This document shows positions 54,506 through 63,573 of a stretch of DNA of 64,000 nucleotides, in pieces. The notes under the pieces were generated by a model, which worked only from the letters and a program-made list of their open reading frames with translations, had not been told where the DNA came from and did not search any database. Numbering within the stretch: position 1 is the stretch's first letter; each line of letters starts with the position of its first letter. The translations under genes and the position numbers were made by a program. This DNA comes from an uncultured Pirellulaceae bacterium (GTDB taxonomy: Bacteria; Planctomycetota; Planctomycetia; Pirellulales; Pirellulaceae), in contig CALFUT010000008.1 of assembly GCA_937929805.1 (NCBI GenBank), positions 62,001 through 126,000 on the forward strand, written 5' to 3'.

Positions 54506-56377
54506 GTGGACGACACTATTTTTTATTACCTGGCGCTTGTTCCGTTGTTGGGCATGCTCGCGCAATGGTTGGCGTGGTGGATTCGAGTCCCCTCGATTTT
54601 GCTACTGTTGGGCTTTGGTGTTTTGCTAGGTTTCTGGATGAACCCAGATGAGATTCTGGCGCGGCTAACCGACGGTGAATCGTCGAGTGCTTTGGGGCCG
54701 AAACTGGTCTTTCCGTTGGTGTCACTGGCCGTTGCCGTGATTTTATTCGAGGGCGGGTTGTCGCTTCGATTCAGCGAGCTACGGGCGGCGGCAGGAGGAG
54801 CCGTGGTTCGACTGTGTACGGTTGGAGTTGCCGTTTCTTGGTTTCTGGGCAGTTTGTTCGCATGGTTGGTGCTTGGCCTGCATTGGGAATTGGCTGTCTT
54901 GCTGGGAGCGATCCTTGTCGTGACGGGGCCGACGGTGGTGTCTCCTTTGCTGCGGCATATTCGTCCAGAGCGAAGCATCGGGGCGGTCGTGAAATGGGAG
55001 GGGATCATCATCGATCCCATCGGCGCGATTTTGGCGGTGCTGGTTTTTGAACAGCTGTTTTACTCACACCATCATGCTGGCGGCCACGCTGCGATGCACT
55101 CGCCGTTGGTCGGCATTCTCAAGACATGCGTTATCGGGCTTGGCATTGGCTGTGTGACCGCGTGGTTGCTGACGCAGGTAGTGAAGCGATATTGGTTGGC
55201 CGATTATTTGCACGGACTGGCGTTTCTGGCGAGCGCGTTAAGCGTGTTCGCGTTGTCGAACTGGCTGATGCATGAAAGTGGCCTCGTTACCGTGACCGTG
55301 ATGGGAATCTATCTGGCGAACCAGAAGAGTATCTCGATCGAGCACGTGGTCGAGTTCAAAGAGAACTTGGGCGTATTCTTGATCTCTAGCTTGTTCATCG
55401 TTCTCGGGTCCCGACTGGACCTTGCGGTGTTGGGAGAAGTTGGTTGGCGAGGCGTGCTGTACGTGGCGTTGATGATTCTGATCGTCCGCCCGGTCTCTGT
55501 GCTGGCTGCGATGTGGAAGTCTAAGATGTCGTGGAACGAGAAACTATTTCTGGCGTTTCTTGCCCCGCGCGGGATCGTGGCAGCGGCCGTGGTTAGCGTT
55601 TTCTCGCTGAGAATTCTGGCGACGGGCGACGAGGATCCCAGCTTCGTTCACGATGCGGAAATGTTGGTGCCCGCCACGTTCATGTTGATCGTAGGGACGG
55701 TTGCCGTTTACGGATTGGGAGCCGCTCCGTTGGCACGGCGGCTGGGGCTGGCCGACGCGAATCCTCAGGGAATCCTCTTTGGTGGAGCCTCGCCATGGGT
55801 CCGCGACTTGGCAATCATTTTGAAAGACGCCGGTTACTCGGTCGTGTTGCTAGATACGAACTATCACAATGTCGCAGCGGCAAAAATGGCTGGCTTGACG
55901 GCTTACTGCAAGAGCGTGCTGTCCGATTTCGCTCGTGAGGAAATCGACCTAGCGGGTATCGGGAAATTTTTGGCACTGACTCGAAACGACGCCGTCAACG
56001 CGATGGCGGCGGCCGAGTTCTCGCATGTGTTCAGTCGTCAGAATGTTTATCGCCTGCTGGCGAGGGATGCCAAAAAGGGTGGTCGTGCAAAGGTCGGCGA
56101 GGTTTCGAAAGGCCGCGAACTGTTTGCCGAAGCGTGGAGTGAGGACCGGCTGCAAAAAGTCTACGAGAACGGTTACCGGCCGAAACTGACACGCATCTCC
56201 GATGAGTTCACGTTCGCGGACTTTCGGCACGAGCATGGCGAAGACGTGATGGTGATGGTTGTGATTGAGAAATCAGGAATCATCCACCTCAACACATCTG
56301 ACGTGGATCTCAAACCCAAGAGCGGGCAGGCCGTGATCGCGCTGGTGCGATCGGAGCAAGCCTCTGCCAGTGAGTAG
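54506..56377 (+). CDS. Cation/proton antiporter with C-terminal TrkA-N-like domain
   Basis: A membrane antiporter of the CPA1/NhaP-like type, about 623 residues from GTG 54506. The first twelve to thirteen helices include LVFPLVSLAVAVILFEGGLSLRFSEL near residue 75 and ILVVTGPTVVSPLL near 137, and SLFIVLGSRLDL near 294 fits the family core. The C-terminal third contains GILFGGASPWVRDLAIILKDAGYSVVLLDTNYHNVAAAKMAG, a TrkA-N-like nucleotide-binding Rossmann fold probably involved in gating. The ORF track adds 84 upstream residues without membrane or family character, so I place the start at GTG 54506, with AGGAC about 12 bases upstream. Na+ or K+ as substrate cannot be decided. Confidence 0.82.
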   Translation: MDDTIFYYLALVPLLGMLAQWLAWWIRVPSILLLLGFGVLLGFWMNPDEILARLTDGESSSALGPKLVFPLVSLAVAVILFEGGLSLRFSELRAAAGGAVVRLCTVGVAVSWFLGSLFAWLVLGLHWELAVLLGAILVVTGPTVVSPLLRHIRPERSIGAVVKWEGIIIDPIGAILAVLVFEQLFYSHHHAGGHAAMHSPLVGILKTCVIGLGIGCVTAWLLTQVVKRYWLADYLHGLAFLASALSVFALSNWLMHESGLVTVTVMGIYLANQKSISIEHVVEFKENLGVFLISSLFIVLGSRLDLAVLGEVGWRGVLYVALMILIVRPVSVLAAMWKSKMSWNEKLFLAFLAPRGIVAAAVVSVFSLRILATGDEDPSFVHDAEMLVPATFMLIVGTVAVYGLGAAPLARRLGLADANPQGILFGGASPWVRDLAIILKDAGYSVVLLDTNYHNVAAAKMAGLTAYCKSVLSDFAREEIDLAGIGKFLALTRNDAVNAMAAAEFSHVFSRQNVYRLLARDAKKGGRAKVGEVSKGRELFAEAWSEDRLQKVYENGYRPKLTRISDEFTFADFRHEHGEDVMVMVVIEKSGIIHLNTSDVDLKPKSGQAVIALVRSEQASASE

Positions 56378-56398
56378 TCTATTCACGACATTGGGCCG

Positions 56399-57859
56399 TT
56401 ACATTTCGATTTCGTAGCCACTGCGGTATTCGCGCGAAAGGAACCCGCTGGCTTGTTCGTCGCCCACGATTTCCCGCTTGACCGGATCCCACGCAAGCGG
56501 TCGATCTAGTCGCATTGCGATGTTGGCCAGATGGCAGATCTCCAGCATTCGATTGTGTGACCAGACATCGGAAATAGGATTCTTATTCGCGTTGACGGCG
56601 TTGATAAAGTTCAAAGCATGGTTCTCATTTAGAGGTCCGCCGTAAACTTGCTCCAACGCATCTTCTGGCAACGGGTTTTCTGCGAGGTCCTCAACCGGCT
56701 TGCCTGTGATTTTGCCTCGGTTGACGAAAAACCGTCCCTCGGAGCCTTCGAACAAGATTCCATTGTCGCCGTCGCTGGTAATAAGCATCTCAACGTCGTC
56801 AGGCATGTCTACTTTGACGTTAAATTCGGTGACCGAGTTGTAGCGATTGTCGACGACGGGGATTCCGTCTTTATGCTCGCATGCCAGTTTGAAGTTGATT
56901 GGCGTGATCTTGCTAGGGCCGGTTTCGGAGGCACCGATCGCCCAATTGGCGATGTCGACGTGATGAGCTCCCCAGTCGGTCATTCGACCGCCCGAGTACT
57001 CGTGCCAGTTGCGAAAAGAGTAATGACCGTTACTGTACAAGGGCACGCCGGAACCGTAGCCCTCTCGCATTTCGGGTAGAGCGCGGTAGGGAACTTTCGG
57101 AGCCGGCCCCAGCCAGAAGTCCCAGTCAAGTCCCTTCGGAACGTCCGCGATGGGGAGTTCGGGGGAAGGGCTAAACGAATTTAGGCCACAAGTGACCTTC
57201 TGTATTTTTCCGATGCGACCGCTACGAACCAACGCAACCGCTTTCAAGAATAGCGGTGATGAACGCTGCATCGTTCCGACCTGAAAGATACGGCCTGTTT
57301 GAGCAACCACTTTCTCGATCAGTTTCCCTTCAGCGATTGTGTGCGTCAGAGGTTTTTCGCAGTAGACATGTTTGCCGGCCAGCATGGCTTCGATGGCGAT
57401 TTTCGCGTGCCAGTGATCGGGGGTCGCGATCATGACTGCATCAATGTCGTCTCGTTCCAAAATCTTTCGGTAATCTTTATAGGTGTCGGGCTTCTTGATG
57501 ATGTGCTTTTTGACATCTGTTTCATCGAAAGGCTTACCTTCCTTTTTGGCCTCTTCCGCCGCGATCTTTCTCTTTTCTTCCGCGATGGGATCTCGTCCGG
57601 TTACTAGCCGATCGGTGATTTCGGCAAGAATGGTTGCGTCAATATCGGCCAACGCCACGATATTGGCTCCTGCGTCGATTGCCTCTTTGGTGATAAACCA
57701 ACCTTGATTGCGAAGACCAATGACTCCAAATCTAGGTCCGTCTTTAGGTAGTGATGCGTCGTCAGCCTTTAGGATTGAGCAAGGAAGCAGCGTTGCGGCT
57801 GCGGCGGACCCAGCGGCTTGTAGGAATTTACGGCGATGCTGGTTTGGAGTTGTCGGCAT
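56399..57859 (-). CDS. Tat-exported Gfo/Idh/MocA family oxidoreductase
   Basis: A 486-residue NAD(P)-dependent oxidoreductase. The N-terminus [19 protein letters not shown] is a twin-arginine signal, so the enzyme is exported folded with its cofactor. The Rossmann domain includes [18 protein letters not shown] near residue 44, [33 protein letters not shown] near 142-174 with the conserved EKP lysine, and [17 protein letters not shown] near 290 at the C-terminal sheet. Planctomycetes carry large families of such enzymes, usually for sugar or polyol catabolism. A charged insertion near residue 95-125 ([16 protein letters not shown]) separates the first strands. It converges with the antiporter, with 21 bases between stops. 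Confidence 0.93.
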   Translation of the reverse strand: MPTTPNQHRRKFLQAAGSAAAATLLPCSILKADDASLPKDGPRFGVIGLRNQGWFITKEAIDAGANIVALADIDATILAEITDRLVTGRDPIAEEKRKIAAEEAKKEGKPFDETDVKKHIIKKPDTYKDYRKILERDDIDAVMIATPDHWHAKIAIEAMLAGKHVYCEKPLTHTIAEGKLIEKVVAQTGRIFQVGTMQRSSPLFLKAVALVRSGRIGKIQKVTCGLNSFSPSPELPIADVPKGLDWDFWLGPAPKVPYRALPEMREGYGSGVPLYSNGHYSFRNWHEYSGGRMTDWGAHHVDIANWAIGASETGPSKITPINFKLACEHKDGIPVVDNRYNSVTEFNVKVDMPDDVEMLITSDGDNGILFEGSEGRFFVNRGKITGKPVEDLAENPLPEDALEQVYGGPLNENHALNFINAVNANKNPISDVWSHNRMLEICHLANIAMRLDRPLAWDPVKREIVGDEQASGFLSREYRSGYEIEM

Positions 57860-58034
57860 GAGATACTTTCTAACGGAAACGAAGAAGGTCTTTCGTTGGT
57901 GTTTCTAATGTGATCGGTCGAAGCAGATGTATTATTCTATCTTAAAGTTTAGCGTATGTCCTTAGAGCGTAGAAAGTCTCGATACGTTGACGGCATCCCC
58001 CAAATTATTGGTAATTCGAGCGTCGGCCCTTTTC

Positions 58035-59675
58035 CTACTTCTTGTCCGCCCTGCCCTGACGCACCATCGCAAGATAATCCCTTAGGTCCGATTTCAGATC
58101 GGAGCAAAGAATGTATAGGCCGATGATATTTGGAACGGCGATTAGCCAGATCAATGCATCAGAAATATCGATCACCGCGCCCAGTTTCAAAATGCAACCT
58201 AGCGCCGAAAAGCAACAGAAAATTGCGTTGAAGACGAAAATTCGAATTTTGCCTTCTCCAGCTAGGTAGCACCACGCTCGCGTTCCGTAATAGGACCAAG
58301 AGATCATGGTCGAAAGAGCGAACAAGACTCCGGCGACCGCGATCAGATAAGGTGACCACGGAATGTTACGCTCGAACGCCGCCGACGTCAGATCGATCCC
58401 CACTGCCAGATTACTGCCATCGCTTGAGACAGTACCGATGAAATCATCAACGGCAAGCATCGACGTGATGATGCACAGCGATGTCAAAGTGCAAATCACA
58501 ATCGTATCCAAGAACGGGCCAACGGTCGCAACAAGTCCTTCGGTAACTGGGTAGCGAGTTTTCACTGCGGCGTGTGCAATCGATGCGGTGCCAAGTCCGG
58601 CTTCGTTGGAGAACAAGGCACGCTGGAACCCGATCATCATGATCCCCACCATGCCACCGCTGACTTGTTCGGTCCCCATCGATTCACGAAACACCCAAGC
58701 GATGGCTTCGGGAATGTGCTGAGCGTTCATCAACAAAACGATCACCGCACAGCTACAATACAAGACTGCCATCAGCGGGACCAGCTTCGAAGTTACTTTG
58801 GCAATGCTCTTGATACCGCCAATGATCACCATCCCCAGCACGAAGGCAAGGATGATTCCGAACAGCCAGCCTCGATCGGCAAAGTAACTGTCGGCGCCTC
58901 CAGTGACGACGACGAATTGAGAATACGCTTGGTTGGATTGGAACATGTTCCCTGCTCCAAGGCAGCCAAACACAAGTCCCGCGGCATAAAATCCGCCAAG
59001 GAATTTGCCCAACGCCGGAAATCCTCTGTCGGCTAGGCCTCGATTCAGATAGTACATCGGGCCGCCAGAAAAAGTGCCGTCGGCGTTGGACTGGCGATAC
59101 TTAACGCCCAGCGTGCACTCGGCAAACTTGGTCGTCATTCCCAGAAAGCCAGCGATAATCAGCCAGAATAAAGCGCCGGGCCCACCGATCGCGATGGCAA
59201 ATGCGATGGCTCCGATGTTCCCGATTCCAACCGTCCCCGAAAGCGCGGTGCACAGCGCTTGGAAATGAGTAATCTCGCCGGGAGCATCCTCGTCGTTGTC
59301 TTTCCCCAACGCGAGCTGCACTCCATGCCACATTCCCGTCAAATTGATGAACCGGAAATAAAGAGTGAAAAACACGGCGGCAATCACCAGCCAGACGATG
59401 ACCAGAGTGACCTCAATCCCGGCGACTTCGACTTTGTAAAAGATGATGTCTGAAAACGCCTTTGCGAATCCACTTAACGATTCGTTGACTTGTTCATCCC
59501 AAGGAATGACGCTGCTGGATGTAGCGGAATCGTTGACAGCCACATTCGCTTGCTGGCCATCGTCTTCCAACGCGGCAACGGCCCTCGGATGAACTGACAG
59601 CACTAAGAATGCAATCAAAGGCAGAGCCAAAAAAAGAAAGTGAAGAAAGTTTTCTCGTTTCGAGCCAGATCCCAT
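58035..59675 (-). CDS. AGCS family sodium:amino acid (alanine/glycine) symporter
   Basis: A 546-residue sodium-coupled amino acid transporter. The family signature GTVGIGNIGAIAFAIAIGGPGALFW near residue 150, FQRALFSNEAGLGTASIAHAA near 348 and WSYYGTRAWCYLAGEG near 460 are clear. An unusual feature is the 90-residue N-terminal extension: a hydrophobic signal-like segment (FLFLALPLIAFLVLSVHP) followed by a polar stretch before the normal first helix. The start ATG 59675 is the only good one for this extension; a later start cannot be excluded. Alanine or glycine as substrate is family knowledge only. Confidence 0.9.
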   Translation of the reverse strand: MGSGSKRENFLHFLFLALPLIAFLVLSVHPRAVAALEDDGQQANVAVNDSATSSSVIPWDEQVNESLSGFAKAFSDIIFYKVEVAGIEVTLVIVWLVIAAVFFTLYFRFINLTGMWHGVQLALGKDNDEDAPGEITHFQALCTALSGTVGIGNIGAIAFAIAIGGPGALFWLIIAGFLGMTTKFAECTLGVKYRQSNADGTFSGGPMYYLNRGLADRGFPALGKFLGGFYAAGLVFGCLGAGNMFQSNQAYSQFVVVTGGADSYFADRGWLFGIILAFVLGMVIIGGIKSIAKVTSKLVPLMAVLYCSCAVIVLLMNAQHIPEAIAWVFRESMGTEQVSGGMVGIMMIGFQRALFSNEAGLGTASIAHAAVKTRYPVTEGLVATVGPFLDTIVICTLTSLCIITSMLAVDDFIGTVSSDGSNLAVGIDLTSAAFERNIPWSPYLIAVAGVLFALSTMISWSYYGTRAWCYLAGEGKIRIFVFNAIFCCFSALGCILKLGAVIDISDALIWLIAVPNIIGLYILCSDLKSDLRDYLAMVRQGRADKK

Positions 59676-59938
59676 GAGTTCTTGTTTCTTTCACTTTTTG
59701 ATTGATAGATGTCACTATCGAGAATGCGCTATTGGCAGGTTAAACGACAATGCGAGCGTTGTCGAGAATGCGCAACGCTTGATCACCTTCGCACGATGTA
59801 AGTCGTGTGTTACGTTATGCCGCCCAAAAGCAGCGGTTTGTTTTCGATTTTTCGCGCGGTCGTCAGTCGGCAGTTGAGTCAATTTCGTCCACCAAGTTGC
59901 TTCTCATCTTTGACTTTAATTGACCCCCGAGGCACGAC

Positions 59939-61228
59939 GTGAGCCAATACGCTTCCGACCAAGCAACCGCCGAACTTGTTTTTCCGAAAGATCCCAAAAG
60001 CCCCGAAGTCATTCCTGAAGAGGGCATTGAGCAAGCGATCGAACTGATGCGTTCGGGGCGTTTGTACCGCTACAACTTTAACGGCGAATTTAACTCGCCT
60101 GCCGAAAAGGAAGCGTTAGCCAACGAGCCCGCCTGTCAGGTTGCCTTGCTGGAAGATGAATTTAGCTCGCTGGTTGGGCATGATTATGCCGTCGCGGTAA
60201 ACTCCTGCGGCAGCGCGATCTTCCTTGCCTTAAAAGCCGCCGGAATTGGGCATGGTGATCAGGTTTTCACCAACGCCTTTACTTTCACCGCCGTTCCCAG
60301 CAGCATCGTTCACGCTGGAGCAACGCCGGTCTACGTCGAGTGCACCGATCAGTACGTGATCGACGTCGATGATCTCCAGCGACAGATCGCGGCCAATCCA
60401 AAAGCCAAATGCTTTGTGTTGTCTCACATGCGTGGGCACATCGCCGACATGGAACGAATCCAACAGGTGTGCGAAGAAGCGGGTGTCTATCTGATCGAAG
60501 ATTGTGCTCATGCACTTGGTTGCACTTGGAAGAAAAGTGATGACGAGCAGGATCTTCAGGTCGGTCACTTTGGCAACATCGCCTGCTTTTCCAGTCAGAG
60601 CTACAAGATGCTTAACTCGGGCGAGGGTGGGATGATCACCACCAACGACGATCGCGTCGCAACGTACTGCGTTCTGGCAGCCGGATCCTACGAGTATCTA
60701 TATCGTAAGCATCTTGCCTGCCCAAAAGATGAAGCGATCTTCGATGAGTTGAAACCGATCGTGCCGAATTTCAGTTTGCGGATGAGCAACCTTAGCGCGG
60801 CGGTTATTCGGCCTCAGTTGAAGACGCTTCCGGCAAGGATCGATCAGTACAACAAGCGGTACGATCAACTGAAGAAGATTCTGAACAAGTGCGAGCACAT
60901 TTTCGTTCCTGAATATTTAGATCGTGCTTCGCGAGTCGGGGACAGCATTCAATTCAACTTGGTTGGGCTTTCGGCTGACCAAGTGGACCAATTTCTTGCC
61001 GAGGTAAAACGGCGTGGTGTCGGACTTCAAATTTTCGGCCGTCAAGATAACTCGCGTTACTATAAGAACTGGAAGTTCTCGTTCGACGCCGAGCCGTCGC
61101 TGAAGCAGACCGATGACATCATCAGTCTCGCTTGTGATCTGCGGATCTCGCTGACGTTTGACGAAAGCGACATCCAATTGCTCGGCGTTATCGTAACCAG
61201 CGTGATCGACGAGATCGTGGCGGTTTAA
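59939..61228 (+). CDS. DegT/DnrJ/EryC1/StrS family aminotransferase
   Basis: A 429-residue PLP-dependent sugar aminotransferase or dehydratase-like enzyme. VAVNSCGSAIFLALKAAGI near residue 85 is the phosphate-binding segment, LIEDCAHALGCTWK near 190 contains the aspartate that contacts PLP, and CFSSQSYKMLNSGEGGMI near 218 holds the PLP lysine. RMSNLSAAVIRPQLK near 281 is the usual subunit-contact segment. The start is GTG 59939, with CGAGG just upstream. Related enzymes amino-decorate nucleotide sugars for polysaccharides, but this gene stands alone, far from the exopolysaccharide operon. The substrate is unknown. Confidence 0.9.
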   Translation: MSQYASDQATAELVFPKDPKSPEVIPEEGIEQAIELMRSGRLYRYNFNGEFNSPAEKEALANEPACQVALLEDEFSSLVGHDYAVAVNSCGSAIFLALKAAGIGHGDQVFTNAFTFTAVPSSIVHAGATPVYVECTDQYVIDVDDLQRQIAANPKAKCFVLSHMRGHIADMERIQQVCEEAGVYLIEDCAHALGCTWKKSDDEQDLQVGHFGNIACFSSQSYKMLNSGEGGMITTNDDRVATYCVLAAGSYEYLYRKHLACPKDEAIFDELKPIVPNFSLRMSNLSAAVIRPQLKTLPARIDQYNKRYDQLKKILNKCEHIFVPEYLDRASRVGDSIQFNLVGLSADQVDQFLAEVKRRGVGLQIFGRQDNSRYYKNWKFSFDAEPSLKQTDDIISLACDLRISLTFDESDIQLLGVIVTSVIDEIVAV

Positions 61229-61294
61229 GGTTGGCGAGCAGGGACGCCAGTCGCTGCATCAGTTGGCTGCCGCTGATTATCTAACAACGCTGTT

Positions 61295-61371
61295 TGTCGA
61301 ACAATTGTCCCAATTGTTTTGCTGGCGAAGCCAGCTCGCACTACCAAAACAATTGAGACAAATGTTCGACA
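61295..61371. repeat. Large palindromic element with internal hairpin
   Basis: Arms of 27 bases, 61295-61321 (TGTCGAACAATTGTCCCAATTGTTTTG) and 61345-61371, are inverted repeats with two mismatches. Within the loop GCTGGC-GAA-GCCAGC (61321-61335) forms a second perfect hairpin. The element lies between the DegT gene and the 3' end of the convergent tRNA, so it can act as a bidirectional terminator. The nested shape also suggests a REP-like dispersed element. Confidence 0.65.
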
Positions 61372-61405
61372 CTGGTTGCGGAGCCAAATGGAATAGCAAT
61401 CCAAG

Positions 61406-61479
61406 CACCCTCGGCAGGATTCGAACCTGCGACCTACTGATTAGAAGTCAGTTGCTCTATCCAGCTGAGCTACGAGGGC
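61406..61479 (-). tRNA. tRNA-Arg (anticodon UCU)
   Basis: The minus strand reads GCCCTCGTAGCTCAGCTGGATAGAGC, then ACTGACTTCTAATCAGTAGG with anticodon TCT, and GCAGGTTCGAATCCTGC for the T arm. Acceptor, D, anticodon and T stems all pair, with a G-U at the top of the acceptor stem, so it is a complete 74-base tRNA-Arg reading AGA/AGG codons. The CCA end is not encoded. It lies 26 bases-scale from the palindrome at 61295-61371, which may be its terminator. Confidence 0.95.
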
Positions 61480-61499
61480 GTGTTGTTCACGGCGCTGCC

Positions 61500-61640
61500 T
61501 GTCATCTGTCATAATGATTGCCACAATAAGGTGATTGGCCGAATGGAATTTACCCTTAAGTTGCCTAGAACATCAAATGCCAGCCAATGGTCGTGGTAAA
61601 TTCTCAATCGCCGCTCATTTAAGCGGGCTTTTACTGACAC
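61500..61640 (+). ncRNA. Candidate structured small RNA upstream of 5-formyltetrahydrofolate cyclo-ligase
   Basis: The spacer before the cyclo-ligase gene contains GAATTTACC (61546-61554) with its exact complement GGTAAATTC (61595-61603), an outer GATTG/CAATC pair (61516-61520 and 61605-61609), and ATTGGC/GCCAAT (61534-61539 and 61583-61588) that interleaves with the first helix. A terminator-like hairpin follows at 61611. 6S RNA lies beside this gene in many proteobacteria, so a regulatory RNA is possible, but no 6S consensus is recognised. Pairing could be coincidental. Confidence 0.25.
61611..61632 (+). terminator. Short terminator-like hairpin
   Basis: CCGCT-CATTTA-AGCGG forms a five-base stem with a six-base loop, followed by GCTTTT. 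It is oriented to end a plus-strand transcript about 60 bases before the cyclo-ligase gene, where no upstream plus-strand gene is near, which is why a small RNA is considered. Confidence 0.4.
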
Positions 61641-61690
61641 GCATCGCAAGCCTCATAATTTAGCAGACCGCTCACTGCCGGCATAGGTTC

Positions 61691-62290
61691 ATGGACCCCA
61701 GCGAGATTCGACAATCCATCCGCGAAAAACGAAGGCAAATGGAAGCTGCCGTCCGCGCTGCCGCCAGCCAGCAAATTTGCGAAGCGATTGCTGACCGACC
61801 AGATTTCCAAGTCGCTACCAACATCGGCCTGTTTTTGGCGTTCGATGGCGAGCCTGACCTGAATCCGTTGATCTCGATTGCGTGGGCTCAAGGTCAGCGA
61901 GTCTTCCTGCCGATTGTCCACGGGAAGGGGCAGCCGATGAGTTTTGCCGCTTGCGAAGAGAACACAAATCTTGTGCCCAATCGCTACGGAATCATGGAGC
62001 CAGATGTTGCGACCGCTCAAGTGATTCGCCCGACCGAATTGGATTTTGTTTTGGCTCCGCTGGTGGCTTTTGATGCCAAGTGCTACCGAATTGGCGTTGG
62101 AGGCGGGTTTTACGATCGCACATTTGCGTTTAAAAGAACGGCTGCCGATAACCAGACCGAAGCGTCGACTCGGCCGACCATGATCGGTGTTGCGTTCGAT
62201 TGGCAGAAATTGGAATCGATTCAGCCGCAACCTTGGGACGTTCAGTTGGACGCCGTTGTTACCGAGTCGAATGAGTACCTTGCTTTGTAG
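61691..62290 (+). CDS. 5-formyltetrahydrofolate cyclo-ligase
   Basis: A 199-residue enzyme that converts 5-formyltetrahydrofolate to 5,10-methenyltetrahydrofolate using ATP, returning stored folate to one-carbon metabolism. Motifs are IREKRRQMEA at the N-terminus, FLPIVHGKGQPMSFA near residue 75, RYGIMEPD near 99 and the nucleotide-binding GVGGGFYDRTF near 135. The length is typical. It starts at ATG 61691 and is followed, 109 bases later, by phosphofructokinase. A possible small RNA precedes it. Confidence 0.93.
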   Translation: MDPSEIRQSIREKRRQMEAAVRAAASQQICEAIADRPDFQVATNIGLFLAFDGEPDLNPLISIAWAQGQRVFLPIVHGKGQPMSFAACEENTNLVPNRYGIMEPDVATAQVIRPTELDFVLAPLVAFDAKCYRIGVGGGFYDRTFAFKRTAADNQTEASTRPTMIGVAFDWQKLESIQPQPWDVQLDAVVTESNEYLAL

Positions 62291-62399
62291 CGAGTTGTTA
62301 TTTCAAACAGGATTTACAGGATGGACATGATTCTGGTATCCAAACGCGCGTATCATGTCGATCCTGTCAAATCTTTCATAGCCATCCGGAATTATTTCC

Positions 62400-63491
62400 A
62401 TGACCAAACGAATTGCAATCACGACAGGTGGCGGTGACGCGCCGGGGCTTAACGCGGTCATCCGCGCGGTGACTTTGGCGGCAACAAAGCGAGGCTGGGA
62501 ATGCATCGGGATTCGATCCGGTTTTGATGGCATTCTTCACCCTGAAGATTTTGAAGGCGATGGCACCATTGAGCTAACTCCGGACACTGTTCGAGGAATC
62601 GCTCATACGGGCGGGACGATTCTGGGGACGACGAATCGAGGCAACCCGTTCAACTACGAGGTTGAGAACGAAGACGGCAGCACGACCGTTGAGGATATTT
62701 CGGCTCGTGTGATCGAGGGTTTCAAGCGGCATAAGGTCGATGTGCTGGTCGCGATCGGAGGTGACGGCACGATGGGTATCGCCGGGCAAGTTGCCGACAT
62801 GGGCATCCCGGTGGTTGGCGTGCCCAAAACGATCGACAACGACCTCAATGGAACGATTGCAACATTCGGTTTCGATACAGCGGTTTCTTATGCGACCGAC
62901 GCGCTTGGTCGCCTGCACTCGACGGCCCAGTCTCATCAGCGAGTGATGGTGATGGAGGTGATGGGGCGCCACGCAGGTTGGATCGCGTTGCACTGTGGAA
63001 TCGCGGGTTCAGCGGACGTGATTCTGCTTCCCGAAATTCCGTTCGACATCGACAAAGTGGCTGCAAAGGTCGCCGAACGAAATAGCAAGAACCGAAAGTT
63101 CTCGATCGTTGTGGTGGCCGAAGGTGCGAAGCCGATCGGGGGTACCGCCAAGTATCACCAAACCGGTGATGTGTTTCGATTGGGAGGGATCGGCGAATTG
63201 GTTGCGGAAGAGCTTCGGTTGCGTGTTCCCAACGAAGTGCGTACGGTCGAACTCGGGCATCTGTTGCGAGGTGGAAGTCCGACGTCGCGCGACCGATTGC
63301 TGTCGTTTCGCTTTGGAGCAGCCGCCGTGCGAGCGATCGAAGAAAATCACTTGAACGTGATGGTCGGGCTCGATCCACCCACGGTTCACTACGTGCCACT
63401 CGATGAGTGCACCAAAAGCATCAAGTTAGTGCCACTCGATTGCGATTCCATCCAAACGGCCAGAGACCTAGGCACGTGTTTGGGAGACTGA
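62400..63491 (+). CDS. pfkA: 6-phosphofructokinase
   Basis: A 363-residue kinase of glycolysis that phosphorylates fructose 6-phosphate. TTGGGDAPGLNAVIRA at the start binds the phosphoryl donor, AIGGDGTMGIAGQ near residue 118 is the donor site, PKTIDNDLNGT near 142 carries the catalytic aspartate, and VMEVMGRHAGWIAL near 183 binds the sugar phosphate. GGDGT is typical of ATP-dependent enzymes, whereas lysine in PKTIDNDL is typical of the PPi-dependent and mixed group III enzymes, so the donor cannot be settled by sequence reading. A palindrome directly after the stop probably ends the transcript. Confidence 0.92.
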   Translation: MTKRIAITTGGGDAPGLNAVIRAVTLAATKRGWECIGIRSGFDGILHPEDFEGDGTIELTPDTVRGIAHTGGTILGTTNRGNPFNYEVENEDGSTTVEDISARVIEGFKRHKVDVLVAIGGDGTMGIAGQVADMGIPVVGVPKTIDNDLNGTIATFGFDTAVSYATDALGRLHSTAQSHQRVMVMEVMGRHAGWIALHCGIAGSADVILLPEIPFDIDKVAAKVAERNSKNRKFSIVVVAEGAKPIGGTAKYHQTGDVFRLGGIGELVAEELRLRVPNEVRTVELGHLLRGGSPTSRDRLLSFRFGAAAVRAIEENHLNVMVGLDPPTVHYVPLDECTKSIKLVPLDCDSIQTARDLGTCLGD

Positions 63492-63495
63492 TTGA

Positions 63496-63570
63496 AATGC
63501 GGAACGGGGAATGCGGAGTGCGGAATATCGACTCACGTAATTCCGCATTCCGCACTCCCCATTCCGCATT
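63496..63570. terminator. Long inverted repeat between convergent genes (probable bidirectional terminator)
   Basis: A 31-base arm built of GCGGAAT/GCGGAGT units (63496-63526) faces its near-complement (63540-63570) across a 13-base loop. It begins 4 bases after the pfkA stop and ends 3 bases before the stop of the convergent small gene, so it can end both transcripts. The GCGGAAT repeats within each arm also suggest a dispersed repeat origin. Confidence 0.6.
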
Positions 63571-63573
63571 GGC

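Noticed and set aside
61500-61640. Confident 6S RNA call
   Set aside because: Only the position and some pairing suggest it. The expected central bulge and closing stems were not recognised, so it is listed only as a weak candidate.
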